Part shown: piece after piece, positions 1-8,075 of the stretch | Position numbering within the stretch: position 1 is the stretch's first letter | Layout: each line of letters begins with the position of its first letter | DNA from: Hyphomicrobium sp. | Lineage (GTDB): Bacteria; Pseudomonadota; Alphaproteobacteria; Rhizobiales; Hyphomicrobiaceae | DNA: 34,608 nucleotides | Direction of reading: 5' to 3' | Assembly (NCBI RefSeq): GCF_009026145.1 | Contig: NZ_WBUE01000037.1 | Span: 1 to 34,608 of the forward strand | The notes under the pieces: model-generated | The model's database searches: none | What the model saw: the letters and a program-made list of their open reading frames with translations, nothing else | Told to the model about the DNA's origin: nothing | Position numbers and translations under genes: made by a program

Positions 1-2
1 GT

Positions 3-182
3 AGAATCCCGCCAGCCCATTTCGAAGACCCGGGGTGCAGACGTGCGCTGGCGGACCTGCAGGAGATGGGCCGGCACGATGTCGCCAGGGCCGTAAGCGT
101 AGCCCTAAGGTCATTCTGCCGCCGACGCGAAAATGTCGGTGACGCCCCGGGCATCGGAAGCGATCCGGGGAATGGTGGGTGA
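3..182 (+). other. possible 3' end of a truncated reading frame; otherwise gene-free 1-374
   Basis: Frame 3 is open from the left edge to a TGA at 180-182 (59 codons). It reads Arg-rich with one helix-like stretch (ADLQEMGRHDVARAVSVALR). It could be the tail of a gene that begins outside the window, but nothing identifies a family and the composition also fits random GC-rich sequence. The rest of 1-374 contains a GC-rich hairpin (145-170) and no convincing gene, tRNA or other RNA that I recognise. Confidence 0.15.
145..170. other. GC-rich stem-loop, no U-tract
   Basis: CCCCGG plus ATCG pairs with CGAT plus CCGGGG around a GAAG loop, giving 10 bp with a 2-nt bulge (GC) on the 5' side. No T-run follows on either strand, so this is not a classical terminator. 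It may be part of an unrecognised structured RNA or a chance GC-rich repeat. Confidence 0.35.
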
Positions 183-374
183 TCGGCGCTCGTGCCTGGG
201 TGGGGCGGCGATGGCCGCTTCCAGACCTAGACAATGATGAGGGCCAGGACCGCCCCGCCCCCCGTGCGCATGATCCCGGGCTCACCGCCGCGGTGCGCGG
301 TCGTTTGGCGCCCGCGCTCCCTCGCTCTTTGATATCACTCGGGGCGCTCAGTCCGCGAGGCTGAGAAGCCGTGC

Positions 375-1499
375 TCAGCGGGGGCCGAGCAGCACGCCGC
401 CGGTCATCGGCGCCGGCGCGCCCGTCGTCTCGGGGAAGGTGATCGGCAGCTTCAACGCCGAGCGCACGGCGAGATAGGCCCACGCCTCCGCCTCGATGAA
501 GTCGCCGTCGAGACCGAGCGCCTCGGCCGGCACCACCGCGTTCTGCACGCGCGCGGCGATCATCGCCATCAGCGTCTTGTTCTTGCGTCCGCCGCCGCAC
601 ACGACCCAGATGCGCGGCTCCTCCGGCATGTGCTCGCGGGCGCGCCCGATGGCCGCCGCCGTGAAGGCGGTGAGCGTCGCGGCGCCGTCCTCGAGCGAAA
701 GCTCCTCGAGCGCCGCCGAGCTGAAGTCGTTGCGGTCGAGCGACTTCGGCGGCGGCTTGCCGAAATAGGCATTGGTCAGCAGGCTCTGCAGCACGTCGTC
801 GTGGCACCGCCCGCGCGCTGCCAGCGCACCGCCGGCGTCGTGGGCGGCGCCGGTGCGTGCCAGCACCCAGTCGTCGAGGAGCGCGTTGCCCGGGCCGGTG
901 TCGAAGGCGAGCATGCGGCCATCGCGGCCGATCCACGTCACGTTGGCGACGCCGCCGATGTTGAGAAACGCCGCCGGCAGCTCCGGCACCTGGGCGGCGA
1001 GTGCGCGGTGATAGACGGGCACCAGCGGCGCCCCCTGCCCGCCCGCCGCAACGTCGGCAGCACGCAAATCGAAGACGACGTCGATGCCCGTGCGCTCGGC
1101 CAGCAGGCGCCCATCGCCGAGCTGCACGGTGAGCCCGCGCGGAGCATCGTGCAGCACCGTCTGCCCGTGATAGCCGATGATGTCGATCTGGCCCTTGTCG
1201 ACGCCGTTGGTGCGCAAGAAGCGGTCGACCGCCTCGGCGTTGAGCTCGGTCAGCGCCCGCTCGACCTCGCCGAGGCTGCCCGGGCGCGAGGCGCGCTCGC
1301 TCAGTCCCTTGGCCTCGGCAAGGGCGGCGCGAAGCTTGACCTTGATCTCGGTCGGATAGGCATAGCTCGCCGCCGGCCCGTGCCGCAGCTCGCGATCACC
1401 GTCCGTATCGAGCAGCGCCACGTCGATGCCGTCCATCGATGTACCGCTCATCAGCCCGAGCGCGCGCCGCAGCTTGCCCATGAAGACCTTCCCGTGCAT
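375..1499 (-). CDS. anmK: anhydro-N-acetylmuramic acid kinase AnmK
   Basis: AnmK hydrolyses and phosphorylates 1,6-anhydro-MurNAc to MurNAc-6-phosphate, a cytoplasmic step in recycling peptidoglycan turnover products. The 374-residue length is typical. Visible ATPase-superfamily signatures are the N-terminal GTSMDGID phosphate loop (residues 19-26), GYHGQTV (109-115), the [11 protein letters not shown] strand (178-188), [12 protein letters not shown] (200-211), [11 protein letters not shown] (249-259), CGGGRKN (301-307) and [16 protein letters not shown] (329-344). The start shown gives [10 protein letters not shown]; a second ATG six codons in (residue 7) is an equally good start. It is divergent from tyrS with only 47 bp between the two starts, so their promoters must share that gap. 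No other recycling gene is adjacent. Confidence 0.96.
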   Translation of the reverse strand: MHGKVFMGKLRRALGLMSGTSMDGIDVALLDTDGDRELRHGPAASYAYPTEIKVKLRAALAEAKGLSERASRPGSLGEVERALTELNAEAVDRFLRTNGVDKGQIDIIGYHGQTVLHDAPRGLTVQLGDGRLLAERTGIDVVFDLRAADVAAGGQGAPLVPVYHRALAAQVPELPAAFLNIGGVANVTWIGRDGRMLAFDTGPGNALLDDWVLARTGAAHDAGGALAARGRCHDDVLQSLLTNAYFGKPPPKSLDRNDFSSAALEELSLEDGAATLTAFTAAAIGRAREHMPEEPRIWVVCGGGRKNKTLMAMIAARVQNAVVPAEALGLDGDFIEAEAWAYLAVRSALKLPITFPETTGAPAPMTGGVLLGPR

Positions 1500-1546
1500 G
1501 TTCCCGCCGCCGCTGCTGCGAACCGGCTGACTGTGATAGCGAAGCG

Positions 1547-2800
1547 ATGACCCAACTCAAATCCGACTTTCTGAAGATTCTTACCCAGCGCGGGTTCATT
1601 CACCAGTGCTCGGATACGGCCGGCCTCGATGAGCTGGCCGGCAAGGGCGGCCTTATCGCCTATGTCGGGTACGATTGTACGGCGCCGTCGCTGCACGTCG
1701 GCAGCCTCATTTCCATCATGATGCTGCACTGGCTGCAACAGACCGGCGGCAAGCCCATCGTGCTCATGGGCGGCGGCACCACCCAGGTCGGCGATCCCTC
1801 CGGCAAGGACGAGACCCGAAAAATCATCACGCTCGAGGATATCGAGCGCAACAAGACCGGCATGCAGCAGGCCTTCGCCAAGTTCCTCACCTTCGGCTCC
1901 GGCCCCACCGATGCGGCCATGGTCGATAACGCCGAATGGCTGGCGCGCCTCAACTACATCGCCTTCCTGCGCGACGTCGGCCGCCACTTCTCGGTCAATC
2001 GCATGCTGACGATGGATTCGGCCAAGCTGCGCCTCGAGCGCGAGCAGGAGCTGTCGTTCATCGAGTTCAACTACATGCTGCTGCAGGCCTACGACTTCGT
2101 CGAGCTGGCACGCCGCTACGAGTGCCGCCTGCAAATGGGCGGCTCCGACCAGTGGGGCAACATCGTCACCGGCATCGACCTCGGCCGCCGCATGGGAACC
2201 CCGCAGCTCTATGCGCTCACCTGTCCGCTGCTCACCACTGCTTCTGGTGCCAAGATGGGCAAGACGGCCGCGGGCGCTGTCTGGCTCAATGAGGAGCAGC
2301 TTTCCGCTTACGAGTACTGGCAGTTCTGGCGCAACACGGAGGACGCCGACGTCGAGCGCTTCTTGAAGCTCTATACGACGCTGCCGCTGGCCGAGGTCGC
2401 CAAGCTCGCCGCCCTCAAGGGCGCCGAGATCAACGAGGCGAAGAAGACGCTCGCCACCGAGGCGACGGCGCTCCTGCACGGGCGTGAGAAGGCCGAGGCG
2501 GCGGCGGAGACGGCGCGCAAGACGTTCGAGCAGGGCGCTGCCGCCGAGGGGCTGCCTACCGTCGAGCTCGCCAAGGCCGAGCTCGAGGGCGGCATCGGCG
2601 TGCTCACCGCCTTCGTGCAGGCAGGGCTCGTCAAATCCAACGGCGAGGCGCGGCGGCAGATCCAAGGCGGCGGTCTGCGCGTCAACGATCGGCCGGTGGT
2701 CGACGAGAAGACACAGCTCACCGTGGCCGACGTCGCCGCCGACGGCGCCATTAAGCTGTCGCTCGGCAAGAAGAAGCACGTGCTGCTGAAGCCGGTGTGA
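1547..2800 (+). CDS. tyrS: tyrosyl-tRNA synthetase
   Basis: This class I aminoacyl-tRNA synthetase charges tRNA-Tyr in the cytoplasm. The 417-residue length is typical of the bacterial TyrRS type. The Rossmann catalytic core shows [14 protein letters not shown] (41-54) carrying the HIGH-equivalent HVGS, the tyrosine-site segments [11 protein letters not shown] (174-184) and [11 protein letters not shown] (196-206), and the KMSKS-equivalent KMGKT (236-240). The last 65 residues form an S4-like RNA-binding domain ([22 protein letters not shown] region; the motif is longer than a short tag, so only its extent matters). No T-box or other leader element is visible in the 47-bp gap to anmK. The gene converges on the YhdP-like gene with only 6 bp between the two stop codons and no obvious terminator between them. 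Confidence 0.97.
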   Translation: MTQLKSDFLKILTQRGFIHQCSDTAGLDELAGKGGLIAYVGYDCTAPSLHVGSLISIMMLHWLQQTGGKPIVLMGGGTTQVGDPSGKDETRKIITLEDIERNKTGMQQAFAKFLTFGSGPTDAAMVDNAEWLARLNYIAFLRDVGRHFSVNRMLTMDSAKLRLEREQELSFIEFNYMLLQAYDFVELARRYECRLQMGGSDQWGNIVTGIDLGRRMGTPQLYALTCPLLTTASGAKMGKTAAGAVWLNEEQLSAYEYWQFWRNTEDADVERFLKLYTTLPLAEVAKLAALKGAEINEAKKTLATEATALLHGREKAEAAAETARKTFEQGAAAEGLPTVELAKAELEGGIGVLTAFVQAGLVKSNGEARRQIQGGGLRVNDRPVVDEKTQLTVADVAADGAIKLSLGKKKHVLLKPV

Positions 2801-2806
2801 GCCGGC

Positions 2807-5800
2807 TCACTGCTTGCGCGTGGGCGGCGAGACCGTCTGCGACGACCAGCCGTCGACGGTGTCGGAGCCGACCATGGTTCCCGGCGCGGCGGTCGGCTCT
2901 CCCACATCGGCGGGACTGCCGATCGTGGTGCTCGACGCACGCACGTTCTCGTCGCTGTTGCTCGCGCCCTCGTCGTCGCGCCGCTGCACCTTCGGATCGA
3001 ATGGGGTCATCTGGAAGATGTCGCGGAAGATGCCCGGCGCCAGCATCGACAGCGGATTGACGATCACCTCCGGCCTGTCCATCGAGCCCTGAATGGCGAA
3101 GGTGATGCCGGAAATGCCCTCGCACTTGGGCCCGGTGATGATCTGACCGAAGAGCGGAATTTCGCACAGCCCGGCGGAGAGGCCTTGCAGCGGTACGTAG
3201 GTGCCGCCGAGGTTCACGCGCCGCATCTTGTAGTCGACCTTGCCGCGCATTGAGGCGCCGAGCATGGGCCCACGCAATTGGGAGTCGCTCAACACGAACT
3301 GGCCATAGCCGACCGAGAACGGCACGCGCATGAGCGTAAAATCGAACACCTCGCGCACCACTTGCTGCTTGCCCGGACGCGCCGTGGCGCCGTCGATGGC
3401 CGGGCGCCCGTCGTCGGCGCTGCCGAATACCTCGGAGACGACCGGGTCGCCGAGGATGCGGAACTGCTCGACCCACAAGATGCCGGTCTTCTCGGCGGCG
3501 CCCTTGCCTTCGAGATTGACCTCGAGGCGTACGCGTCCACCCTGAATGTTGGGATAGAAGTCGATGAGCTTGAACGCCTGGCCGGCGTCGGTCGAATCGG
3601 CGAACAGCTTGCGCGGCTGCCCGGGGTCCTGGCGCAGCACCACGGCCAGCGGCTTGCCGCCGTCAAGCGTGCTGCGCACGTCGAGCGCCGTCAGCTTGTC
3701 GCCGCGCTTCGACAGCTTCATCTTCAGATTGCGCAGCGACACCTCGCGATGGCCGATGATGGTGCCGATCTCGGCATCGAGGTCGATGCCCTCGCGCGGG
3801 TTCTTCGGCTTCGGCGGCGCCTTGTCGGCGAGCTGTCCGAGGGAGAACAACGAGCGGAAGAAGTCGCGCCCGTCGAACGTCGGCCCGCGTGCCTTCACCT
3901 TCCATACGTCGTCGCGTCCGAGCGTGCCTTGCACCTCCATGCGCGTCACCACATTGAGGGAGAAATCGGGGAAATAGAATTCACGCAGGCGGTTGTCGGC
4001 ATCGATCGCCGCCCAACCCTCGATGGCGATGTCGTCGCCGGCGACCTTGAAGTTCTGCAATTCGGTCTTGTGCGTCTTGCCGCGCGCGATGTCGCACTGC
4101 AGGCTCGCCGAGCGCCCGGGAGGCTTGCGCCAGGCGACGTTCTCGAGAACGAGGTCGGCGTTGGTGAGATCGGCGTGCAGGCGCACCGTAGATTCATCGC
4201 GCGCTCCGCGCCCGACAGTCAGCTCGATCGGCACCTCGCCTTGCACCATGTGGTTGATGTCGAGACCGAGCTGGCTGCGGTCGGTGTTGTCGAGTGTCGC
4301 CGTCAGGCGCAGCGGCGGCTGCTTGTCGAGTGGTGCATCGAAGATCCTCTGCCAGCTCAGCTTCGCCAACACGCCGTTGACCAGCATCTGGCCGTTGGCG
4401 CCGGCGGCTTTTTCGGACATGTCGATATCGAAGCTGGCGCTCTGCACCTGATAGGTGCCGAGGAACTTGTTGACGCGACCGTCGGTGATGCGGCCCTTGC
4501 CCTCCACCTTGACGGCGCTCGCCGGCAGATCGGCGAGCAGCGGCAATCCGATCTTGAACTTCGTCTCGATCTTGCCCTCGATTCCCTCGCGCGGCAGGCC
4601 GATCTCCTCGACGATGTCGGGTTGCGAGCGTTCGAGCACCTCGAGAACCGAGCCGACGGTCGCCTGCGAGGCGAAGACGATCTCGCCGACGGGGACATCG
4701 CTCATGATGTCGACGGCGGTGAAGCGACCGGCTTGCAGCGGCACGCTCCGATCCGGCGCCAGAACGATGGCTGCTTCCGGGATGTTCACCTCCAGCCCGT
4801 CGTTCTCGATCCGGGTCGTGGCGCGCGGCGCAGCGACCGGCGGCAGCTCGTCGATGACGCGCATTTCGAGATCGGCGGTGTCCAAGAAGAACGACAGCTG
4901 GTGCTCCTGCGGCCCGACGCTCACTTCCGGAGCCATGTGAGCGCCGCTCAAGAAGCGGAACTTGCCGCCGAGAACAGAAGCGCGATCGACGCGCTCGCCC
5001 ACCCATTCGCGTGCGCCCGGTGCGATCGCCTTCGGCCACAGCGCTTTGAGCGTGTTGAGCGGCATGGGGCTCAAGCTGCCTTCGAGCCGCGTGCTGGCCG
5101 GCTCGACGCCGGTGACGAGATTGCCCGTCAGTGCAATCTCGGCTCCGCCGGCGCGCAGCTTGAACTCGGCGAGTTCGACCTCACCGCGGCGCGGCACGAT
5201 ACGTCCGCTGGCGCGCCATTCGTCGAGCGCGACCGCTGCGACGTTGAATTCCTCGGCCGCAAACGAGCCTGCGTCGGCCCGCAGCTGGTATGTCCACGCC
5301 GCGTACTCGGCATCGCCCTTCTCAGCCGCCGCGCTGCCGGAGATGGTCACGCGGCTGCCGCGCCAGCTGAGCGTGGAGGGCGCCAGAGTCACCTTTTCGG
5401 CGCCACCGTCGTAGGCGAGGTTGATGGAGCCGCCGTCGACCTCGAGCGGTGCCTCGGGCAAGGCCGGCAGGCGCAAGCTGCCGTGTCCAATGCCGATGGC
5501 GAGCGTCGCCGTGCGCACCTCGCCGTCGCTGGTCAATTCCAGCGCTGCGTTACCGTCGACGGGAACATCGAGCGCCTGCAGGAGGCTGAGCTGCGGCAGC
5601 ATGCCGGCGATCGAGCGCGGCACGAGATCGCTCAGCGACGTCTTGATGGTCAGCGTGCGGTTGCGCTCCGATTCGTCGGTCTCGAACGTTAGCTGCCACG
5701 GCTTGCCGCCGGCCGCCGCCACGCTCGCCCGGCCGGCGATGACGCTGCGGGTGCGGGCGTGCATCAACCCGACGATGAGGCTCGGCACGCGCCACTCGGT

Positions 5801-6628
5801 CGTGCGCCCGGCGTAGTCGAGCAGCACGGTCGCGTTACGCAAGCCGACCTCGCGCAGGTAGGAGGTCGCATCCAGGCGCTGGCGCGCGCGCGAGGACATA
5901 TCCGTCACCACCCGCGCCAGATCGATGCGCTTCAGCGGTCCCGCCGCTTCCGCTGCGGGAGCCATGGACGGCGTCGGTCGGGCTGCCGGCACGGGGGCCG
6001 GGGCCACGGGGGCCGGCGCGGCGGCGGCGACGTCCTCCGCCGCGCTCACAACCGGCTTGGAGAAGCTGAGCGCCAAGCCGCCGCCCTCCGAATAGAAGAG
6101 GAACAGGCGCGGCTCGATGAGCTCGATGCGCGCCGGCACGATGCGCATCGACCACAGGGCCGACGTGCTCAGCTCGACGGCGGCGAACGGCGCCGAGGCG
6201 ACGACGTCGCCGTCGGTCTCGTGCAGGCGGATATTGCGCAGCCGGAACTCGAGGCCGCCGGTCTCCGATAGGCTGACGACGGCGTCATCGATGCGCACCG
6301 AGTTGCCGCCGAGCTCGGCGTTGATGCCGCGCTCGATCGGCTCGACGAGGAAATCGAGCGAAATGGGACCATGACGCAGGCGGACATAGCCGAGCCCGGC
6401 GACGAGCAGCGCCAGCATCATGAACGGAGCGAGGATGAACACCGAGCGCCCGACGCCGTGCAGTACGTGGTCGCAAGCGACGGCGGCCGTCGTCACCCTG
6501 CGCCTGAGGGTTGACGTCTGCTCCTCGTTGCGCGCCGTTGCGTAGCCGGATTGTGTCTTTGGTCTTCCGGTCGTTTGCAAGCCCGGCCCCTCGACTGTTT
6601 CGAGACCTAGTCCCGACGCAAACAACAA
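2807..6628 (-). CDS. YhdP/AsmA-like DUF3971 membrane-anchored protein
   Basis: This very long protein (up to 1273 residues) has one N-terminal membrane helix (about 61-82, VFILAPFMMLALLVAGLGYV) followed by a periplasmic region. A Pro/Ala-rich linker at about 195-225 separates an N-terminal beta-rich part from the main DUF3971/AsmA-type body. The C-terminal AsmA_2-like signature (GTYVPLQG...GLCEIPLFGQIITGP...GITFAIQGSMDRPEVIVNP) is clear. Family members such as E. coli YhdP form long bridge-like grooves implicated in moving phospholipid between inner and outer membranes; that role here is inference. The open frame begins at a TTG pair at 6628. A TTG at 6580 has a better ribosome site (GAGGGG, 6 nt upstream) and a GTG at 6496 is also possible, so the start is uncertain. 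The gene is divergent from the peroxiredoxin gene. Confidence 0.88.
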   Translation of the reverse strand: MLFASGLGLETVEGPGLQTTGRPKTQSGYATARNEEQTSTLRRRVTTAAVACDHVLHGVGRSVFILAPFMMLALLVAGLGYVRLRHGPISLDFLVEPIERGINAELGGNSVRIDDAVVSLSETGGLEFRLRNIRLHETDGDVVASAPFAAVELSTSALWSMRIVPARIELIEPRLFLFYSEGGGLALSFSKPVVSAAEDVAAAAPAPVAPAPVPAARPTPSMAPAAEAAGPLKRIDLARVVTDMSSRARQRLDATSYLREVGLRNATVLLDYAGRTTEWRVPSLIVGLMHARTRSVIAGRASVAAAGGKPWQLTFETDESERNRTLTIKTSLSDLVPRSIAGMLPQLSLLQALDVPVDGNAALELTSDGEVRTATLAIGIGHGSLRLPALPEAPLEVDGGSINLAYDGGAEKVTLAPSTLSWRGSRVTISGSAAAEKGDAEYAAWTYQLRADAGSFAAEEFNVAAVALDEWRASGRIVPRRGEVELAEFKLRAGGAEIALTGNLVTGVEPASTRLEGSLSPMPLNTLKALWPKAIAPGAREWVGERVDRASVLGGKFRFLSGAHMAPEVSVGPQEHQLSFFLDTADLEMRVIDELPPVAAPRATTRIENDGLEVNIPEAAIVLAPDRSVPLQAGRFTAVDIMSDVPVGEIVFASQATVGSVLEVLERSQPDIVEEIGLPREGIEGKIETKFKIGLPLLADLPASAVKVEGKGRITDGRVNKFLGTYQVQSASFDIDMSEKAAGANGQMLVNGVLAKLSWQRIFDAPLDKQPPLRLTATLDNTDRSQLGLDINHMVQGEVPIELTVGRGARDESTVRLHADLTNADLVLENVAWRKPPGRSASLQCDIARGKTHKTELQNFKVAGDDIAIEGWAAIDADNRLREFYFPDFSLNVVTRMEVQGTLGRDDVWKVKARGPTFDGRDFFRSLFSLGQLADKAPPKPKNPREGIDLDAEIGTIIGHREVSLRNLKMKLSKRGDKLTALDVRSTLDGGKPLAVVLRQDPGQPRKLFADSTDAGQAFKLIDFYPNIQGGRVRLEVNLEGKGAAEKTGILWVEQFRILGDPVVSEVFGSADDGRPAIDGATARPGKQQVVREVFDFTLMRVPFSVGYGQFVLSDSQLRGPMLGASMRGKVDYKMRRVNLGGTYVPLQGLSAGLCEIPLFGQIITGPKCEGISGITFAIQGSMDRPEVIVNPLSMLAPGIFRDIFQMTPFDPKVQRRDDEGASNSDENVRASSTTIGSPADVGEPTAAPGTMVGSDTVDGWSSQTVSPPTRKQ

Positions 6629-6833
6629 TAGGCGCTTGATGCGCGCTCAAGGCGCAGCGCCGTCGCCCCGTTTCGGCACCCCCGTGCCCGGTCCCCGCGC
6701 CGCCCGACGCCAAAGCGCGCAACCGCCCTTGCACGGCCCAATGCGCGCCGCTAAGCCTCAGGTGCAACGAGCAATGTTGTCGTGCGACGCGGTTCACGTG
6801 CACGGGGAAAAGCGACAAAAGAAAGGCATCTCG

Positions 6834-7304
6834 GTGACCATCGAGAACGGCATGGCGGCGCCCGATTTCGCGTTGCCTGACGGTGACGGCCAGACGGTCG
6901 AGCTCTCGGCGCTGCGCGGGCATCCCGTGGTCGTTTATTTCTACCCGAAGGACGATACCTCCGGCTGCACTGCGGAGGCCAAGGACTTCACCTGCCTCGC
7001 CGGCGAGTTCAGAGGCGCCCAAGCCGAGCTTTTGGGAATTTCCCCCGACAGCCCCGCCAGCCACCGCAAGTTTCAGGAGAAGCACGCGCTAGACGTTCGG
7101 CTGTTGTCGGATGAAGCCCGCAGCGTGGCCGAGGCCTACGGGGTATGGGTCGAGAAGTCGATGTACGGCCGCAAGTACATGGGCGTCGAGCGCGCCACAT
7201 TCCTGATAGATAAGTCTGGCAACATCGCTCGTGTGTGGCGCAATGTCCGCGTGCCTGGCCATGCCGAGGAGGTGCTTGCCGCTGTCCGCGCGATGAAAGG
7301 ATAG
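6834..7304 (+). CDS. bcp: Bcp/PrxQ-type peroxiredoxin (thiol peroxidase)
   Basis: This cytoplasmic thioredoxin-fold peroxidase reduces hydrogen peroxide and organic peroxides. Starting at GTG 6834 the protein is 156 residues, the usual Bcp length, and begins like the family (…APDFALPDGDG). GAAAGG about 8 nt upstream supports this start; an ATG at 6852 is the alternative. The peroxidatic site is PKDDTSGCTAEAKDF with Cys45. The resolving Cys that many Bcp proteins have five residues later is absent; the only other Cys is Cys54, nine residues on. The conserved ERATFLIDKSGNI strand and the C-terminal helix are present. The frame extends upstream to 6636, but that part is Arg/Pro-rich and looks like leader DNA. 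It is divergent from the YhdP-like gene. Confidence 0.93.
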   Translation: MTIENGMAAPDFALPDGDGQTVELSALRGHPVVVYFYPKDDTSGCTAEAKDFTCLAGEFRGAQAELLGISPDSPASHRKFQEKHALDVRLLSDEARSVAEAYGVWVEKSMYGRKYMGVERATFLIDKSGNIARVWRNVRVPGHAEEVLAAVRAMKG

Positions 7305-7324
7305 GCGCCAGCGGCGGTTACGAT

Positions 7325-7339
7325 GCACACAATTTGTGC
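7325..7339. promoter_or_regulatory. imperfect palindrome between bcp and bactofilin genes
   Basis: GCACA-CAATT-TGTGC is an inverted repeat with perfect 5-bp arms, 21 nt past the bcp stop in a 187-bp gap. It resembles a small operator, but no factor can be named and it may instead form a hairpin at the end of bcp. Confidence 0.25.
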
Positions 7340-7491
7340 CGCTCGCCGCGCCACGCCCGATGACCCACGCCGGGATATGTGCTTAGATGGCCAGAGGGGG
7401 GGACCTTCGGCAGCAAATGCCGCTTTGATCCCCATCGCTTAGCTACACCCTAACGGTTGCGATCGTTGCGTCAGAGCAGAGGTGCACGCTT

Positions 7492-7992
7492 ATGTTGCCG
7501 AATTTCAAGAGATCCGAGACTGAGCCACCTAAGGTCAGCCCGAGCTTCACGCCTGCCAGCGCGCCGCCGACGCCCGGAGCCTCGGCCCGCTCGCTCGGCC
7601 TCGCCCGGCCCTCCGAGCGTAATGCCCCCTCGGTTATCGGCCCCGATTTGACGATCAACGGCAACCTCGTCTCCAAGGGCGAAGTGCAGATCGACGGCGA
7701 GATTCAGGGCGACATTCAAGGCACCTACGTCGTCATCGGCGAGAAGGCGCGCATCACCGGCGGCATCGTCGCCGAGGAAATCGTCGTGCGCGGACACGTT
7801 ATGGGCTCGGTGCGCGGCAAGCGCGTCATGCTGCAGTCCTCCAGCCATGTCGAAGGCGATATCTTCCACCAGGCGCTGGCCATCGAGCAGGGTGCGTTTT
7901 TCGAGGGCAAGTCGCGCCGCTCGGACGATCCGACCGCCGATGCCCAGAAGCCCGACATCCCCTCGCTCAACGGCACTGGCAACCTGGGCTGA
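7492..7992 (+). CDS. bactofilin-family cytoskeletal protein
   Basis: This 166-residue protein has the bactofilin (BacA/CcmA, polymer-forming cytoskeletal) architecture. A flexible Pro/Ser-rich N-terminal tail (1-46) is followed by a right-handed beta-helix core (about 47-140) with short repeating strands: DLTINGNLVSKGEVQIDGEI, GDIQGTYVVIGEKARITGGI, EEIVVRGHVMGSVRGKRV and SHVEGDIFHQALAIEQGAFF. A short polar tail closes it. Bactofilins self-assemble into filaments at the membrane and place cell-wall enzymes, affecting stalks, curvature or division. In several alphaproteobacteria the gene sits beside an M23 peptidase gene; none is present here, and the neighbour is a peroxiredoxin. A strong terminator follows at 8025-8055, so the gene is likely a single transcription unit or the end of one starting at bcp. 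Confidence 0.93.
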   Translation: MLPNFKRSETEPPKVSPSFTPASAPPTPGASARSLGLARPSERNAPSVIGPDLTINGNLVSKGEVQIDGEIQGDIQGTYVVIGEKARITGGIVAEEIVVRGHVMGSVRGKRVMLQSSSHVEGDIFHQALAIEQGAFFEGKSRRSDDPTADAQKPDIPSLNGTGNLG

Positions 7993-8024
7993 GCGCCGAC
8001 CGCTCATCCGCGCGATCAAGCTCG

Positions 8025-8055
8025 ACCCCGGGCCCTGCACAGAGCCCGGGGTTTT
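8025..8055 (+). terminator. rho-independent terminator after the bactofilin gene
   Basis: ACCCCGGGC pairs perfectly with GCCCGGGGT (9 bp, loop of 10 nt) and is followed by a TTTT run. It lies 33 bp past the bactofilin stop and just before the end of the convergent YhaN-like gene. Confidence 0.85.
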
Positions 8056-8075
8056 CGTTGGCGCGCGTTGTGCGA

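Noticed and set aside
179..364. 61-codon plus-strand open frame
   Set aside because: Arg/Pro-rich, no ribosome site and no recognisable pattern.
347..365. CTCAG…CTGAG hairpin as terminator for anmK
   Set aside because: Only a 5-bp stem and no T-run on the relevant strand.
1451..2779. 442-codon minus-strand open frame
   Set aside because: It is antisense to tyrS, whose catalytic motifs are unmistakable.
3278..5692. 804-codon open frame on the plus strand
   Set aside because: It lies antisense to the YhdP-like gene and is Arg/His/Ala-rich with no motifs. The minus-strand product has a membrane helix and family signatures.
7396..7434. Nested hairpin (GGGG…CGGCA/TGCCG…CCCC) before the bactofilin gene as a riboswitch
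   Set aside because: No known aptamer consensus and weak outer pairing; not enough to call a structured RNA.
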